From assembly GCA_030951095.1 (NCBI GenBank), contig JAUZQI010000146.1, forward strand, positions 1 through 11,985: a stretch of 11,985 nucleotides of DNA, written 5' to 3'. The first letter of the stretch is position 1, and every line of letters begins with the position of its first letter. This document shows positions 6,036-11,985 of the stretch, piece by piece. Both the position numbers and the translations under genes were made by a program. The stretch is from Mariprofundus sp. (GTDB taxonomy: Bacteria; Pseudomonadota; Zetaproteobacteria; Mariprofundales; Mariprofundaceae). A model generated the notes under the pieces. The model saw only the letters and a program-made list of their open reading frames with translations, did no database searches and was not told the origin of the DNA.

Positions 6036-7385
6036 TCACAGATTCATCTGGCGTAGCCATTTCTCCAGAAAATGAATATTGAAATCGGCTTTCTGGAAAC
6101 CGGGATTGGCCAATAGACGCTGATGCAGCTCCTGATTGGTGGTCACGCCAAGAATAACCAGTTCATCCATGGCCCGTTGCATGCGTCGAATACATTTTTT
6201 GCGATCTCTGGCATGGGTAATGACTTTACCGATCATCGAATCATAGTGGGGCGGAATTTTATAGCCGGTGTAGAGATGTGAATCGACCCGCACACTACGC
6301 CCGCCCGGTGCATGATACAGGTCCACCGTTCCCGGCGATGGCGTGAATTTGAACGGGTGTTCCGCATTAATGCGGCACTCAATGGCATGTCCCTTGATCT
6401 TGATATTGTCTTGCGTGAAATCGAGTTTGTCACCGGCAGCGACGCGTATCTGCCACTCGATCAGGTCGACACCTGTAATCCACTCAGTAACCGGATGTTC
6501 TACCTGAATACGAGTGTTCATCTCCATGAAATAAAATGATTTATCTGAATTCATAAGGAACTCAATCGTACCAGCGCCGACATAGTTTACAGCTTTTGCA
6601 GCAGCCAGCCCGGCTGCACATATTTTTTCACGCGTTTCAGGATCCAGATAGGGACTGGGTGCTTCTTCAAGTACTTTCTGGTTATTGCGCTGCATGGAGC
6701 ATTCACGTTCAAACAGGTGAATGAGATTGCCATGGGTATCGCCGAGTACCTGCACTTCGATGTGTCGGGGTTCTTCAAGAAATTTCTCGATGAATACGGT
6801 TTCATTACCAAAGGCGGCTCCTGCTTCGGTTTTACACATGGAGAATGCGTTGGCCAGCGATGCCTCCGAATGCACAATTTTCATGCCGCGGCCGCCACCG
6901 CCGGCAGAGGCTTTGATAATAATCGGGAAGCCCGATTTTTTGACAACCGCCTTTGCCTCTTCAATCGTTTCTACCGCGCCATCGGAGCCGGGCACCAGAG
7001 GTACGCCAGCAATCTCCATTTCTTTCTTGGCTGTGACTTTGTCACCCATGGTGCGCATCGATGCAGGCGTGGGGCCAATCCATACCAGTCCGGATTCAAT
7101 GACGATATCAGCAAATTCTGCATTTTCAGCCAGAAAACCAAAGCCCGGATGAATGGCTTCAGTATCTGTCAATTCCGCTGCAGCCATGAGTGCAGCAATA
7201 TTCAGATAGGATTTAGCGCTTGGGGCCGGACCGATACAAACCGATTCATCTGCGAGCCTTGTATGCATGGAATCGCGGTCGGCTTCCGAATAGACCGCGA
7301 CGGACAGAATACCCAACTCTTTACAGGCACGGATAATGCGGACGGCAATTTCGCCGCGATTGGCAATAAGGATTTTATGAAACAT
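6036..7385 (-). CDS. accC: Acetyl-CoA carboxylase, biotin carboxylase subunit
   Basis: Carboxylates the biotin on AccB with bicarbonate and ATP in the first half-reaction of malonyl-CoA formation. At 449 aa it has the same length as E. coli AccC, and the N-terminus FHKILIANRGEIAVRI aligns without offset. It shows the biotin-carboxylase N-domain (about 1-110) and an ATP-grasp domain with the glycine-rich loop GGGGRGM. SMQRNNQKVLEEAPSP carries the K238 equivalent, and MEMNTRIQVEHPVTE carries E288, N290 and R292. GHAIECRINAE (R338) leads into the C-terminal domain. The NN in SMQRNNQKV replaces the usual basic pair. The ATG at 7385 has GGGGA upstream and begins 11 nt after the accB stop. It is the last gene of the TPR-aroQ-accB-accC unit; accA and accD are elsewhere. 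Confidence 0.97.
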   Translation of the reverse strand: MFHKILIANRGEIAVRIIRACKELGILSVAVYSEADRDSMHTRLADESVCIGPAPSAKSYLNIAALMAAAELTDTEAIHPGFGFLAENAEFADIVIESGLVWIGPTPASMRTMGDKVTAKKEMEIAGVPLVPGSDGAVETIEEAKAVVKKSGFPIIIKASAGGGGRGMKIVHSEASLANAFSMCKTEAGAAFGNETVFIEKFLEEPRHIEVQVLGDTHGNLIHLFERECSMQRNNQKVLEEAPSPYLDPETREKICAAGLAAAKAVNYVGAGTIEFLMNSDKSFYFMEMNTRIQVEHPVTEWITGVDLIEWQIRVAAGDKLDFTQDNIKIKGHAIECRINAEHPFKFTPSPGTVDLYHAPGGRSVRVDSHLYTGYKIPPHYDSMIGKVITHARDRKKCIRRMQRAMDELVILGVTTNQELHQRLLANPGFQKADFNIHFLEKWLRQMNL

Positions 7386-7396
7386 GGAATCCCCGA

Positions 7397-7855
7397 TTAC
7401 GCCAGTGGCGTGATGACAAAGATAGGCTGGCCGTATTCGACTGGCGCCGCATTCTTAACCAGAATTGCCTCAACCACACCGCTGTATTCCGCTTCGATTT
7501 CATTCATCATTTTCATCGCTTCAATAATACACAGGGTTTCACCTTTCTGGACTTTCTGTCCGGTACTGACAAATACTTCCGCATCAGGGCTTGGCGCGAT
7601 ATAAAATGTTCCTACCATTGGAGATGTGACCTGATGCTCTTCATTGTTATTTACCTCAGCTGGCGGGGCGGCGACAGCGACCGGGGCGGTGGTCGGAGCG
7701 GGGGGGGAATAATCTGCGGCGGCAGGTGGAGCTTCAGGTGCCGCAGCATTCTGACGGGAGATACGAACGGTCTGGTCTCCTTGGGTGACTTCTATTTCAG
7801 TGACATCCGAGCTTTGTATCAGCCGAATCAGTTTCCGAATTTGTGTAATGTCCAC
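7397..7855 (-). CDS. accB: Acetyl-CoA carboxylase, biotin carboxyl carrier protein
   Basis: Carries biotin between the carboxylase and carboxyltransferase halves of acetyl-CoA carboxylase. The 152-aa protein has an N-terminal helical segment (1-35), a flexible Ala/Pro-rich linker (about 37-67) and a biotinyl domain. The EAMKM motif places the biotinylated lysine at K115. The start is a GTG at 7855, giving [15 protein letters not shown] lies 6 nt upstream (7866-7862), whereas the open frame that continues to 7912 runs inside aroQ without a binding site. The GTG begins one base after the aroQ TAG, and its Shine-Dalgarno lies within the aroQ coding sequence, so aroQ and accB translation are probably coupled. 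Confidence 0.96.
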   Translation of the reverse strand: MDITQIRKLIRLIQSSDVTEIEVTQGDQTVRISRQNAAAPEAPPAAADYSPPAPTTAPVAVAAPPAEVNNNEEHQVTSPMVGTFYIAPSPDAEVFVSTGQKVQKGETLCIIEAMKMMNEIEAEYSGVVEAILVKNAAPVEYGQPIFVITPLA

Positions 7856-7856
7856 G

Positions 7857-8336
7857 CTATGCTCCTGTATTGGTTTCTGTTGTTTGTTGTGGTTGATGTA
7901 AAAACTCGGCAAGCCCCCTGAGGGCCAGTAAATATGAGGTAGCGCCGAAACCTGCTACAACACCGGTAGCAGCATCAGCTAACATGGAGCGATGCCGGAA
8001 CTCCTCACGACTGTGAATATTGGATAAATGCACTTCAATAAACGGGATATTTGTTGCCAGCATGGCATCGCGTATGGCGATGCTGGTATGTGTATAAGCG
8101 GCTGGATTAATTACAATTCCATCTATATTTTCAGATGCAGCCTGCTGAATTCGATCCACCAGTTCGCCTTCATGGTTGCTTTGGAAACTGGTAATTTCCA
8201 ACCCCAGTGAATTGCCAAGCGCAATCATTTTTTCAGTGATCCCGGCCAGTGACTGGCTACCATAATGGTCGGGCTCGCGTGTGCCAAGCATGTTCAGATT
8301 TGGGCCATGCAAGACAAGAATACGTGATGTTGTCAT
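7857..8336 (-). CDS. aroQ: 3-Dehydroquinate dehydratase, type II
   Basis: Catalyses dehydration of 3-dehydroquinate to 3-dehydroshikimate in aromatic amino-acid synthesis, as a dodecameric flavodoxin-fold enzyme. The 159-aa length is typical. [19 protein letters not shown] contains the catalytic Tyr25 and the flexible-lid arginine R20. NPAAYTHTS (77-85) and [16 protein letters not shown] (99-114) supply the substrate pocket and catalytic His103. The ATG at 8336 has GGAGG upstream; a longer frame to 8357 is not needed. It overlaps the stop of the TPR gene as ATGA and ends one base before accB. The aroQ-accB-accC order is widely conserved in bacteria and supports all three assignments. Confidence 0.96.
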   Translation of the reverse strand: MTTSRILVLHGPNLNMLGTREPDHYGSQSLAGITEKMIALGNSLGLEITSFQSNHEGELVDRIQQAASENIDGIVINPAAYTHTSIAIRDAMLATNIPFIEVHLSNIHSREEFRHRSMLADAATGVVAGFGATSYLLALRGLAEFLHQPQQTTETNTGA

Positions 8337-8782
8337 ACTGCTTCCTCCATCTCCCAATGCAACTTCAGCGTACTCAGCTCAGTATCGTCCGGTCGTTTCT
8401 CAATCAGCAATTCCAGCATCCGCATGGCTTCATGATATTCACTTTGTTGCCAGAGTAGTCTGGCCAGTGTGACAGAAGCCAGCGGTTCATCGGTTGGGGC
8501 GTTATTCTGTAATTGTAGTGCACGGGTGGCGCTGGCAATGCCTTCTTCGATATGGCCCAGCTGACGCTGAATTCTGGCGAGTAACTTCCATGCCTTGATT
8601 TCCACAGGCGCAAATTCAAGCAGTTCCGTCAGGGAGAATTCCGCCTGTTCCAGATTACCTTCCCGAATTGCTTTCCTTGCTGTCGTCATGCCGTCAGAAA
8701 CGCCATGCCAGTTTCCCGGCAAGGGAGTGGACATAGCTGGTTGAGGCTGAGTGTTGGGTGCAGAGTCGCTTACTGCTAGCAT
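8333..8782 (-). CDS. TPR-repeat protein upstream of aroQ
   Basis: A protein of about 149 aa with no signal peptide or membrane helix. The first 30 residues are low-complexity (Ser, Pro, Gln, Ala). The rest is helical with tetratricopeptide-like pairs, seen around [40 protein letters not shown] and [19 protein letters not shown]. Its stop overlaps the aroQ ATG as ATGA, so it is the first gene of the aroQ-accBC operon and its translation may set that of aroQ. The ATG at 8782 is used; a GTG three codons upstream (8791) is also possible, and neither has a clear Shine-Dalgarno. TPRs usually bind proteins, but the partner cannot be read from the sequence. Confidence 0.8.
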   Translation of the reverse strand: MLAVSDSAPNTQPQPAMSTPLPGNWHGVSDGMTTARKAIREGNLEQAEFSLTELLEFAPVEIKAWKLLARIQRQLGHIEEGIASATRALQLQNNAPTDEPLASVTLARLLWQQSEYHEAMRMLELLIEKRPDDTELSTLKLHWEMEEAV

Positions 8783-8857
8783 GTGGCTCACACTACAGCA
8801 CAGGCATATGCGGTCAATCCGGATATAGTTCTATAATGGCTGAAAAAAGCCTGTATT

Positions 8858-8886
8858 TTGTAAAAAACAACGAATAAACATATAAA
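8858..8886 (+). promoter_or_regulatory. Likely thiS promoter
   Basis: TTGTAA (8858-8863) and TATAAA (8881-8886) are separated by exactly 17 bp. The start would fall near 8893, leaving a leader of about 15 nt that contains GAGGG just before the thiS ATG. There is no room in this leader for a TPP riboswitch. A second TATAAT at 8832-8837 lacks a matching -35. Confidence 0.55.
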
Positions 8887-8907
8887 ATACGACATTTTTG
8901 AGGGTTT

Positions 8908-9117
8908 ATGTCTGACGGTATCAGTATTCAATTGAATGGAAAACAGTGTTCTATTTCTGCACAGACTCTGGAAGAGCTGGTTACGGAGCTGAGCCTGGAG
9001 AAGCGCATGATTGCTATTGAACGGAACCTCGAAGTGGTGCCTAAAAGCCAATATCATGCGACGTATTTGCAGGAAGGCGATCGCATTGAACTGGTACACA
9101 TGATTGGCGGCGGGTAA
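8908..9117 (+). CDS. thiS: Thiamine biosynthesis sulfur carrier protein
   Basis: A 69-aa ubiquitin-like (beta-grasp) protein whose C-terminal Gly-Gly is adenylated and converted to a thiocarboxylate that donates sulfur to the thiazole ring. The sequence starts with the expected strand ISIQLNGK, has the TLEELVTELSL helix, an AIERNLEVVPKSQY segment and the DRIELVHMIGGG terminus. Length and ending match the family. The ATG at 8908 has GAGGG 3 nt upstream. It precedes thiG by 156 bp, consistent with the partner relationship. The activating enzyme ThiF and the other thiamine genes are not in the window. Confidence 0.95.
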   Translation: MSDGISIQLNGKQCSISAQTLEELVTELSLEKRMIAIERNLEVVPKSQYHATYLQEGDRIELVHMIGGG

Positions 9118-9137
9118 GTAACGCCACAAAATATTTT

Positions 9138-9147
9138 ACCACGAAGG
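9138..9147. repeat. Fragment of the ACCACGAAG repeat in the thiS-thiG gap
   Basis: ACCACGAAG here matches the first nine bases of the left arm of the hairpin before hemE (10221-10229). The 156-bp gap otherwise shows only a 10-bp palindrome CTTGCGCAAG at 9201-9210, and no promoter or riboswitch that I can support. Confidence 0.4.
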
Positions 9148-9273
9148 GCCAGAAGAATACGGAGAGAACATGATTTATCCGTGTTCACAAGGTGAGTGCG
9201 CTTGCGCAAGAGAGGACACTTTGGGGGAGTCTATGGCTATTCATGAGATTGATATAAAGATTTGGGGGAAACG

Positions 9274-10050
9274 ATGTCGGATATATTAAGAGTGGGATCG
9301 CATGAGTTTAAGTCTCGGCTAATTGTTGGTTCAGGGAAGTATAAGGATTTCCAGACCACAAAAAATGCTACCGAAGCATCGGAGGCGGAGATGATTACCG
9401 TTGCTATTCGACGCGTGAATATCACGGATCCGGGCAAGGAAAACATGCTTGATTATATCGACCCGAAAAAATACACCATTTTACCGAATACAGCCGGGTG
9501 TTTTAATGCCGAAGATGCTGTGCGTACACTCAGACTGGCGCGAGAGGCCGGTGGTTGGAATCTGGTCAAGCTGGAGGTGCTGGGAGACACTGAAACGCTG
9601 TATCCCAATGTGGTGGAAACCATCAAGGCGGCGGAAATACTGGTTGCTGAAGACTTTGAAGTGATGGCATACACCAATGATGACCCCATTGTGGCGCGTC
9701 AGCTGGAAGAAATCGGCTGCGCCGCAGTCATGCCACTGGGAAACCCGATCGGCTCAGGCAGAGGGTTGGCTAATCCGTTCAATATCCGTGTCATTAAACA
9801 GCGCGCCAATGTTCCGATTGTGGTTGATGCTGGCATCGGTACAGCCTCTGATGCGGCCAAAGCGATGGAACTGGGTGCTGATGCAGTGCTGATCAACACC
9901 GCCATTGCAGAAGCGAAAGACGAATGCCTGATGGCGCAGGCCATGCGTGACGCGGTCAGGGCAGGGCGCACGGCTTATCTGGCTGGTCGCATGCCGAAAC
10001 GCGCATTTGCATCGGCGTCTTCTCCCAGCGAAGGTTATATCTGGGACTAA
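9274..10050 (+). CDS. thiG: Thiazole synthase
   Basis: Forms the thiazole phosphate moiety of thiamine from 1-deoxy-D-xylulose-5-phosphate, dehydroglycine or iminoglycine, and ThiS-thiocarboxylate. The 258-aa TIM-barrel protein opens with [18 protein letters not shown]. It carries the Schiff-base lysine K99 in [10 protein letters not shown] and has the phosphate-binding [11 protein letters not shown] and [12 protein letters not shown] glycine loops. It ends with [13 protein letters not shown], as in family members. The start is the ATG at 9274 with GGGGGAA just upstream; the open frame to a TTG at 9262 adds four unneeded residues. The stop codon is one base before the second 160-bp element, so the insertion just spared the coding sequence. 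Confidence 0.97.
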   Translation: MSDILRVGSHEFKSRLIVGSGKYKDFQTTKNATEASEAEMITVAIRRVNITDPGKENMLDYIDPKKYTILPNTAGCFNAEDAVRTLRLAREAGGWNLVKLEVLGDTETLYPNVVETIKAAEILVAEDFEVMAYTNDDPIVARQLEEIGCAAVMPLGNPIGSGRGLANPFNIRVIKQRANVPIVVDAGIGTASDAAKAMELGADAVLINTAIAEAKDECLMAQAMRDAVRAGRTAYLAGRMPKRAFASASSPSEGYIWD

Positions 10051-10051
10051 T

Positions 10052-10211
10052 GAGCCACTTGCAAAAGTCGTGAACGGCGATTTACTTCCCCATTCCGGCA
10101 CACGACGAACTGGAATTTCGGAGAGTGGAACCACCATGCTCCTCATTCCATTCCAAAAATTCACTCGACGTGGGATTGCAACTCATCCACTCAGACTTTT
10201 GCAAGTGGCTC
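10052..10211 (-). mobile_element. 160-bp MITE-like element, copy 2 (inverted)
   Basis: Identical 18-bp terminal inverted repeats (10052-10069 and 10194-10211) and exactly the same 160-bp length as copy 1, in opposite orientation, with 12 mismatches. TAAT occurs directly on both sides (10048-10051 and 10212-10215), a possible 4-bp target duplication; its left copy includes the thiG stop codon. If so, the target was a TAAT at the end of thiG and insertion regenerated the stop. The internal near-palindrome is kept. It may fold in RNA and shape the 3' end of the thiSG message. Confidence 0.8.
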
Positions 10212-10220
10212 TAATTACTC

Positions 10221-10291
10221 ACCACGAAGCACTCGAAAGGCACGAAGATTGACATAAGTTTTTTCTTCGTGATCTTCGAGCATTTCGTGGT
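10221..10291. repeat. Long imperfect hairpin in the hemE leader
   Basis: Three paired blocks: ACCACGAA (10221-10228) with TTCGTGGT (10284-10291), CTCGAA (10232-10237) with TTCGAG (10275-10280), and CACGAAGA (10241-10248) with TCTTCGTG (10264-10271). The loop is 15 nt. The stem is built of ACGAAG-type units, a dispersed repeat style seen in many bacterial genomes. It ends two bases before the AAAAGGA binding site of hemE, so it could influence hemE translation, or act at the end of the thiG transcript. Confidence 0.65.
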
Positions 10292-10305
10292 TAAAAGGAT
10301 TTTTT

Positions 10306-11370
10306 ATGATTGAACTGAAGAATGATTTATTTTTGCGAGCATGCTTACGAGAAGAAGTCGAGCGCACGCCGGTCTGGATGATGCGCCAGGCTGGTCGCTA
10401 TCTGCCGGAATATCGTGCGACACGACAAGGTGCCGGTGGCTTTTTAAATCTGTGCAAAACACCGGAACTGGCATGCGAAGTGTCGATCCAGCCTGTGGAT
10501 ATCGTTGGCGTTGATGCGTCGATAATGTTTTCCGATATTTTGGTGGTACCGGAAGCGATGGGTATGGAGCTCACATTTGGCACAGGTGAAGGGCCGAAGT
10601 TCCCGGCACCGATCCGGACTGGATCTGATGTCGAAGCTCTACCGGTTCCTGATCCGGAAGATGAATTGGGATATGTCATGGCTGCTATCCGCTTGATCAG
10701 AAAGGAGCTTGCAGGGCGTGTGCCACTGATCGGTTTTACCGGTTCTCCGTGGACATTGGCTACCTATATGGTCGAAGGCGGTGGCTCCAAGAACTATTCG
10801 ATCATCAAGTCAATGATGTACAATGAACCGGAAACCATGCATTTGTTGCTGGAGAAACTGGCTGATTCAGTGGCTGCATACCTCAATGCACAAATTGCCA
10901 ATGGCGTACAGGCCGTACAGATATTTGATACCTGGGGGGGGATTCTTAGCACACGTGACTATAAAGAATTTTCATTGAATTATATGCAACGTATTATCGA
11001 TCAATTGACCCGAGAACATGAAGATCGTCGCGTGCCAGTGATTGTCTATACCAAGGGAGGTATGGGCTGGCTGGAAGATATTGCAGCGACCGGTTGCGAT
11101 GTAGTAGGGCTGGACTGGTCGGTTGATATTGATGTCGCGAAAGCACGTATCGGCGATAAAGTTGCACTACAAGGGAATATGGATCCCACCATGCTTTACG
11201 CCAATCCGGATCGTATTCGGACAGAAGTAAAAGATATTCTGGCGGGTTTCGGTCACGGAAATGGACATGTATTTAACCTTGGGCATGGGATTACCCCCGA
11301 TGTCCCGGTGGCTCATGCTAAAGCCTTTATTCAGGCCGTGAAGGAAGAGTCTGTTCGGTATCATAAATAG
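10306..11370 (+). CDS. hemE: Uroporphyrinogen decarboxylase
   Basis: Converts uroporphyrinogen III to coproporphyrinogen III by decarboxylating its four acetate side chains, in haem synthesis. The 354-aa length equals that of E. coli HemE and the key residues sit at matching positions: R27 and R31 in [14 protein letters not shown]77 in IMFSDILV, Y154 in [17 protein letters not shown]209 in FDTWGG, and H327 in [14 protein letters not shown] (290-294) is also present. The ATG at 10306 has AAAAGGA upstream across a T run, right after the hairpin at 10221-10291. It lies 255 bp from thiG with a mobile element between, so shared transcription with thiSG is doubtful; I see no clear hemE promoter in the gap. 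Confidence 0.97.
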   Translation: MIELKNDLFLRACLREEVERTPVWMMRQAGRYLPEYRATRQGAGGFLNLCKTPELACEVSIQPVDIVGVDASIMFSDILVVPEAMGMELTFGTGEGPKFPAPIRTGSDVEALPVPDPEDELGYVMAAIRLIRKELAGRVPLIGFTGSPWTLATYMVEGGGSKNYSIIKSMMYNEPETMHLLLEKLADSVAAYLNAQIANGVQAVQIFDTWGGILSTRDYKEFSLNYMQRIIDQLTREHEDRRVPVIVYTKGGMGWLEDIAATGCDVVGLDWSVDIDVAKARIGDKVALQGNMDPTMLYANPDRIRTEVKDILAGFGHGNGHVFNLGHGITPDVPVAHAKAFIQAVKEESVRYHK

Positions 11371-11443
11371 TCCTTCCATGTACTCACCAAAATCGCACTG
11401 CAAAAGGCTTGATGAGAGGGATATCCGTTTGTTTAAATCTCCA

Positions 11444-11465
11444 AACAAGCCCAGTCTGGCTTGTT
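11444..11465 (+). terminator. Hairpin after hemE, weak terminator candidate
   Basis: AACAAGCC (11444-11451) and GGCTTGTT (11458-11465) form a perfect 8-bp stem with a 6-nt loop, 73 nt after the hemE stop. Only a mixed, T-rich stretch follows (ATCGGTCTTT), so efficiency as an intrinsic terminator is doubtful. Apart from this hairpin and the small frame at 11628, the stretch 11371-11740 holds no gene that I can support. Confidence 0.45.
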
Positions 11466-11627
11466 ATCGGTCTTTATAACGACTCAGATCCAGTATCCCT
11501 GATTCAACGGGTTGTGCCCGAGCGTGCATATTCTGGAACCAGTCTGATGCTTTCCAGAAGTTCGAGTTCGTTCTGCGCTATACTATTTTGGACTTAAATT
11601 GACTCCGCAGCAGAAGGGATGGTTTCC

Positions 11628-11696
11628 ATGGATGCTATGCCTGAGACGCGGGTGCGTGGTTTGTCCAACGCTATACAGGTGTTTGCTCTCAAATAG
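11628..11696 (+). CDS. Possible 22-aa small protein
   Basis: ATG at 11628 has AAGGGA (11614-11619) eight bases upstream and runs 22 codons to TAG, giving MDAMPETRVRGLSNAIQVFA and two more residues. A TATACT at 11579-11584 could be a -10 box, but the -35 is poor. I recognise no family. It may be a real short peptide, the stump of a decayed gene, or chance. Confidence 0.2.
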   Translation: MDAMPETRVRGLSNAIQVFALK

Positions 11697-11741
11697 TTCC
11701 GATATTTTCAAGAGTATTTCTATTATACTCAAATCACTTAA

Positions 11742-11778
11742 GGAAGCGCTGATCAAAACGCCTTTGATCAGCGCTTCC
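11742..11778. repeat. Palindromic dispersed repeat, perfect copy
   Basis: GGAAGCGCTGATCAAA (11742-11757) and TTTGATCAGCGCTTCC (11763-11778) form a perfect 16-bp inverted repeat over a 5-nt loop. It shares the GCGCTGATCAAA core with copy 1 at 17-56, but the half-sites are arranged in the opposite order (outward versus inward). No T tract follows on the plus strand. It lies just upstream of the regulator promoter. Confidence 0.7.
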
Positions 11779-11795
11779 CTAGATAGTTGGAAATA

Positions 11796-11824
11796 TTGAA
11801 AACCAAGAATAACCATAATATTAT
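11796..11824 (+). promoter_or_regulatory. Promoter of the ArsR-type gene
   Basis: TTGAAA (11796-11801) and TATTAT (11819-11824) are separated by exactly 17 bp, each one or two mismatches from consensus. Transcription would start near 11831, giving a leader of about 33 nt to the ATG at 11864. The spacer end and the -10 box fall in the left arm of the inverted repeat at 11809-11846. Confidence 0.6.
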
Positions 11825-11846
11825 GTATTGGTAATATTATGGTTAT
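11809..11846. promoter_or_regulatory. Perfect 15-bp inverted repeat, likely operator
   Basis: ATAACCATAATATTA (11809-11823) is mirrored exactly by TAATATTATGGTTAT (11832-11846) with an 8-bp spacer; arm centres are 23 bp apart, about two helical turns. It covers the -10 box and start site of the adjacent promoter. ArsR/SmtB repressors bind AT-rich inverted repeats at their own promoters, so autoregulation is the natural reading. No T tract, so not a terminator. Confidence 0.6.
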
Positions 11847-11863
11847 GGTGTATTGTTCGGTCG

Positions 11864-11985
11864 ATGCAGGAAATACCAAAAGATAAAGTCATGGAAGCCA
11901 GTCAGGGGTTGCGGGCGATTGCGCATGAATTGCGTTTATCGGTGCTGTGTCTGTTGCTTGATGGACCGATGTGCGTGCATGAGTT
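11864..11985 (+). CDS. ArsR-type transcriptional regulator, N-terminal part
   Basis: The first 40 codons of a gene cut by the window edge. The visible sequence reads LRAIAHELRLSVLCLLLDG then PMCVHEL, matching the start of the ArsR/SmtB winged-helix fold (typically LKALAxPxRLxILxLL followed by a CV-EL segment entering the recognition helix pair). A Cys and a His lie where ArsR proteins carry the ELCVCDL metal-binding Cys pair, but only one Cys is kept, so an arsenic role cannot be claimed. The ATG at 11864 is used; a second in-frame ATG at 11891 is possible, and neither has a good Shine-Dalgarno. Regulation through the inverted repeat just upstream is inferred. Confidence 0.65.
   Translation, partial: MQEIPKDKVMEASQGLRAIAHELRLSVLCLLLDGPMCVHE

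Noticed and set aside
6717..7604. 295-codon plus-strand frame opposite accC and accB
   Set aside because: It lies wholly antisense to two securely identified genes, has no recognisable domain and is explained by codon bias of the true strand.
11583..11879. 98-codon minus-strand frame near the right edge
   Set aside because: It crosses the palindrome and the promoter/operator of the ArsR-type gene, has no binding site or domain, and its repeated peptide words come from the palindrome.
1..11985. CRISPR array, integron attC sites or toxin-antitoxin pair
   Set aside because: The repeats are dispersed or inverted rather than regularly spaced, no integrase or Cas gene is present, and no adjacent pair of small genes with toxin or antitoxin features was found.

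Overview
The window reads as a chromosomal segment of a Gram-negative proteobacterium with moderate GC. The evidence is the two-gene phosphatidylserine/phosphatidylethanolamine module (psd-pssA) next to leuA, the separate bacterial-type accB-accC subunits behind a type II aroQ, and SuhB, ThiG and HemE proteins whose catalytic residues fall at nearly the same positions as in the E. coli enzymes. A beta-, gamma- or zetaproteobacterial lineage would fit; the sequence alone does not let me name a genus. I see no rRNA, tRNA, CRISPR array, phage genes or complete insertion sequence.

Layout. 1-450 has no confident gene. It holds a palindromic repeat family, a 58-codon minus-strand reading frame inside it, and a possible structured RNA ending in an intrinsic terminator that abuts the suhB ribosome binding site. 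454-1227 is suhB (+), facing a double cyclic-nucleotide-binding-domain protein (1282-2358, -). After a divergent spacer come psd and pssA (+, 14-nt overlap), then a 160-bp MITE-like element, a putative attenuator leader and leuA (+). leuA converges on a tightly packed minus-strand operon read as TPR protein-aroQ-accB-accC (8791 down to 6036). Divergent from that are thiS and thiG (+), a second, inverted copy of the 160-bp element, and hemE (+) behind a long imperfect hairpin. The last 600 bp hold hairpins, a short reading frame, a perfect copy of the palindromic repeat, and the start of an ArsR-type regulator whose promoter lies in a perfect 15-bp inverted repeat.

How the genes relate. psd and pssA are successive steps of phosphatidylethanolamine synthesis. 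leuA commits carbon to leucine. aroQ serves the shikimate pathway, and accB/accC form the biotin carboxylase half of acetyl-CoA carboxylase. thiS and thiG make the thiazole half of thiamine, and hemE acts in tetrapyrrole synthesis. These are housekeeping genes, and I found no convincing new multi-gene system among them. The less ordinary material lies between genes: the inverted pair of MITE-like elements flanking about 5.8 kb, a leuA leader with mutually exclusive terminator and anti-terminator stems, the leader of suhB, the dispersed palindromes at both ends, and the regulator promoter/operator at the right edge.
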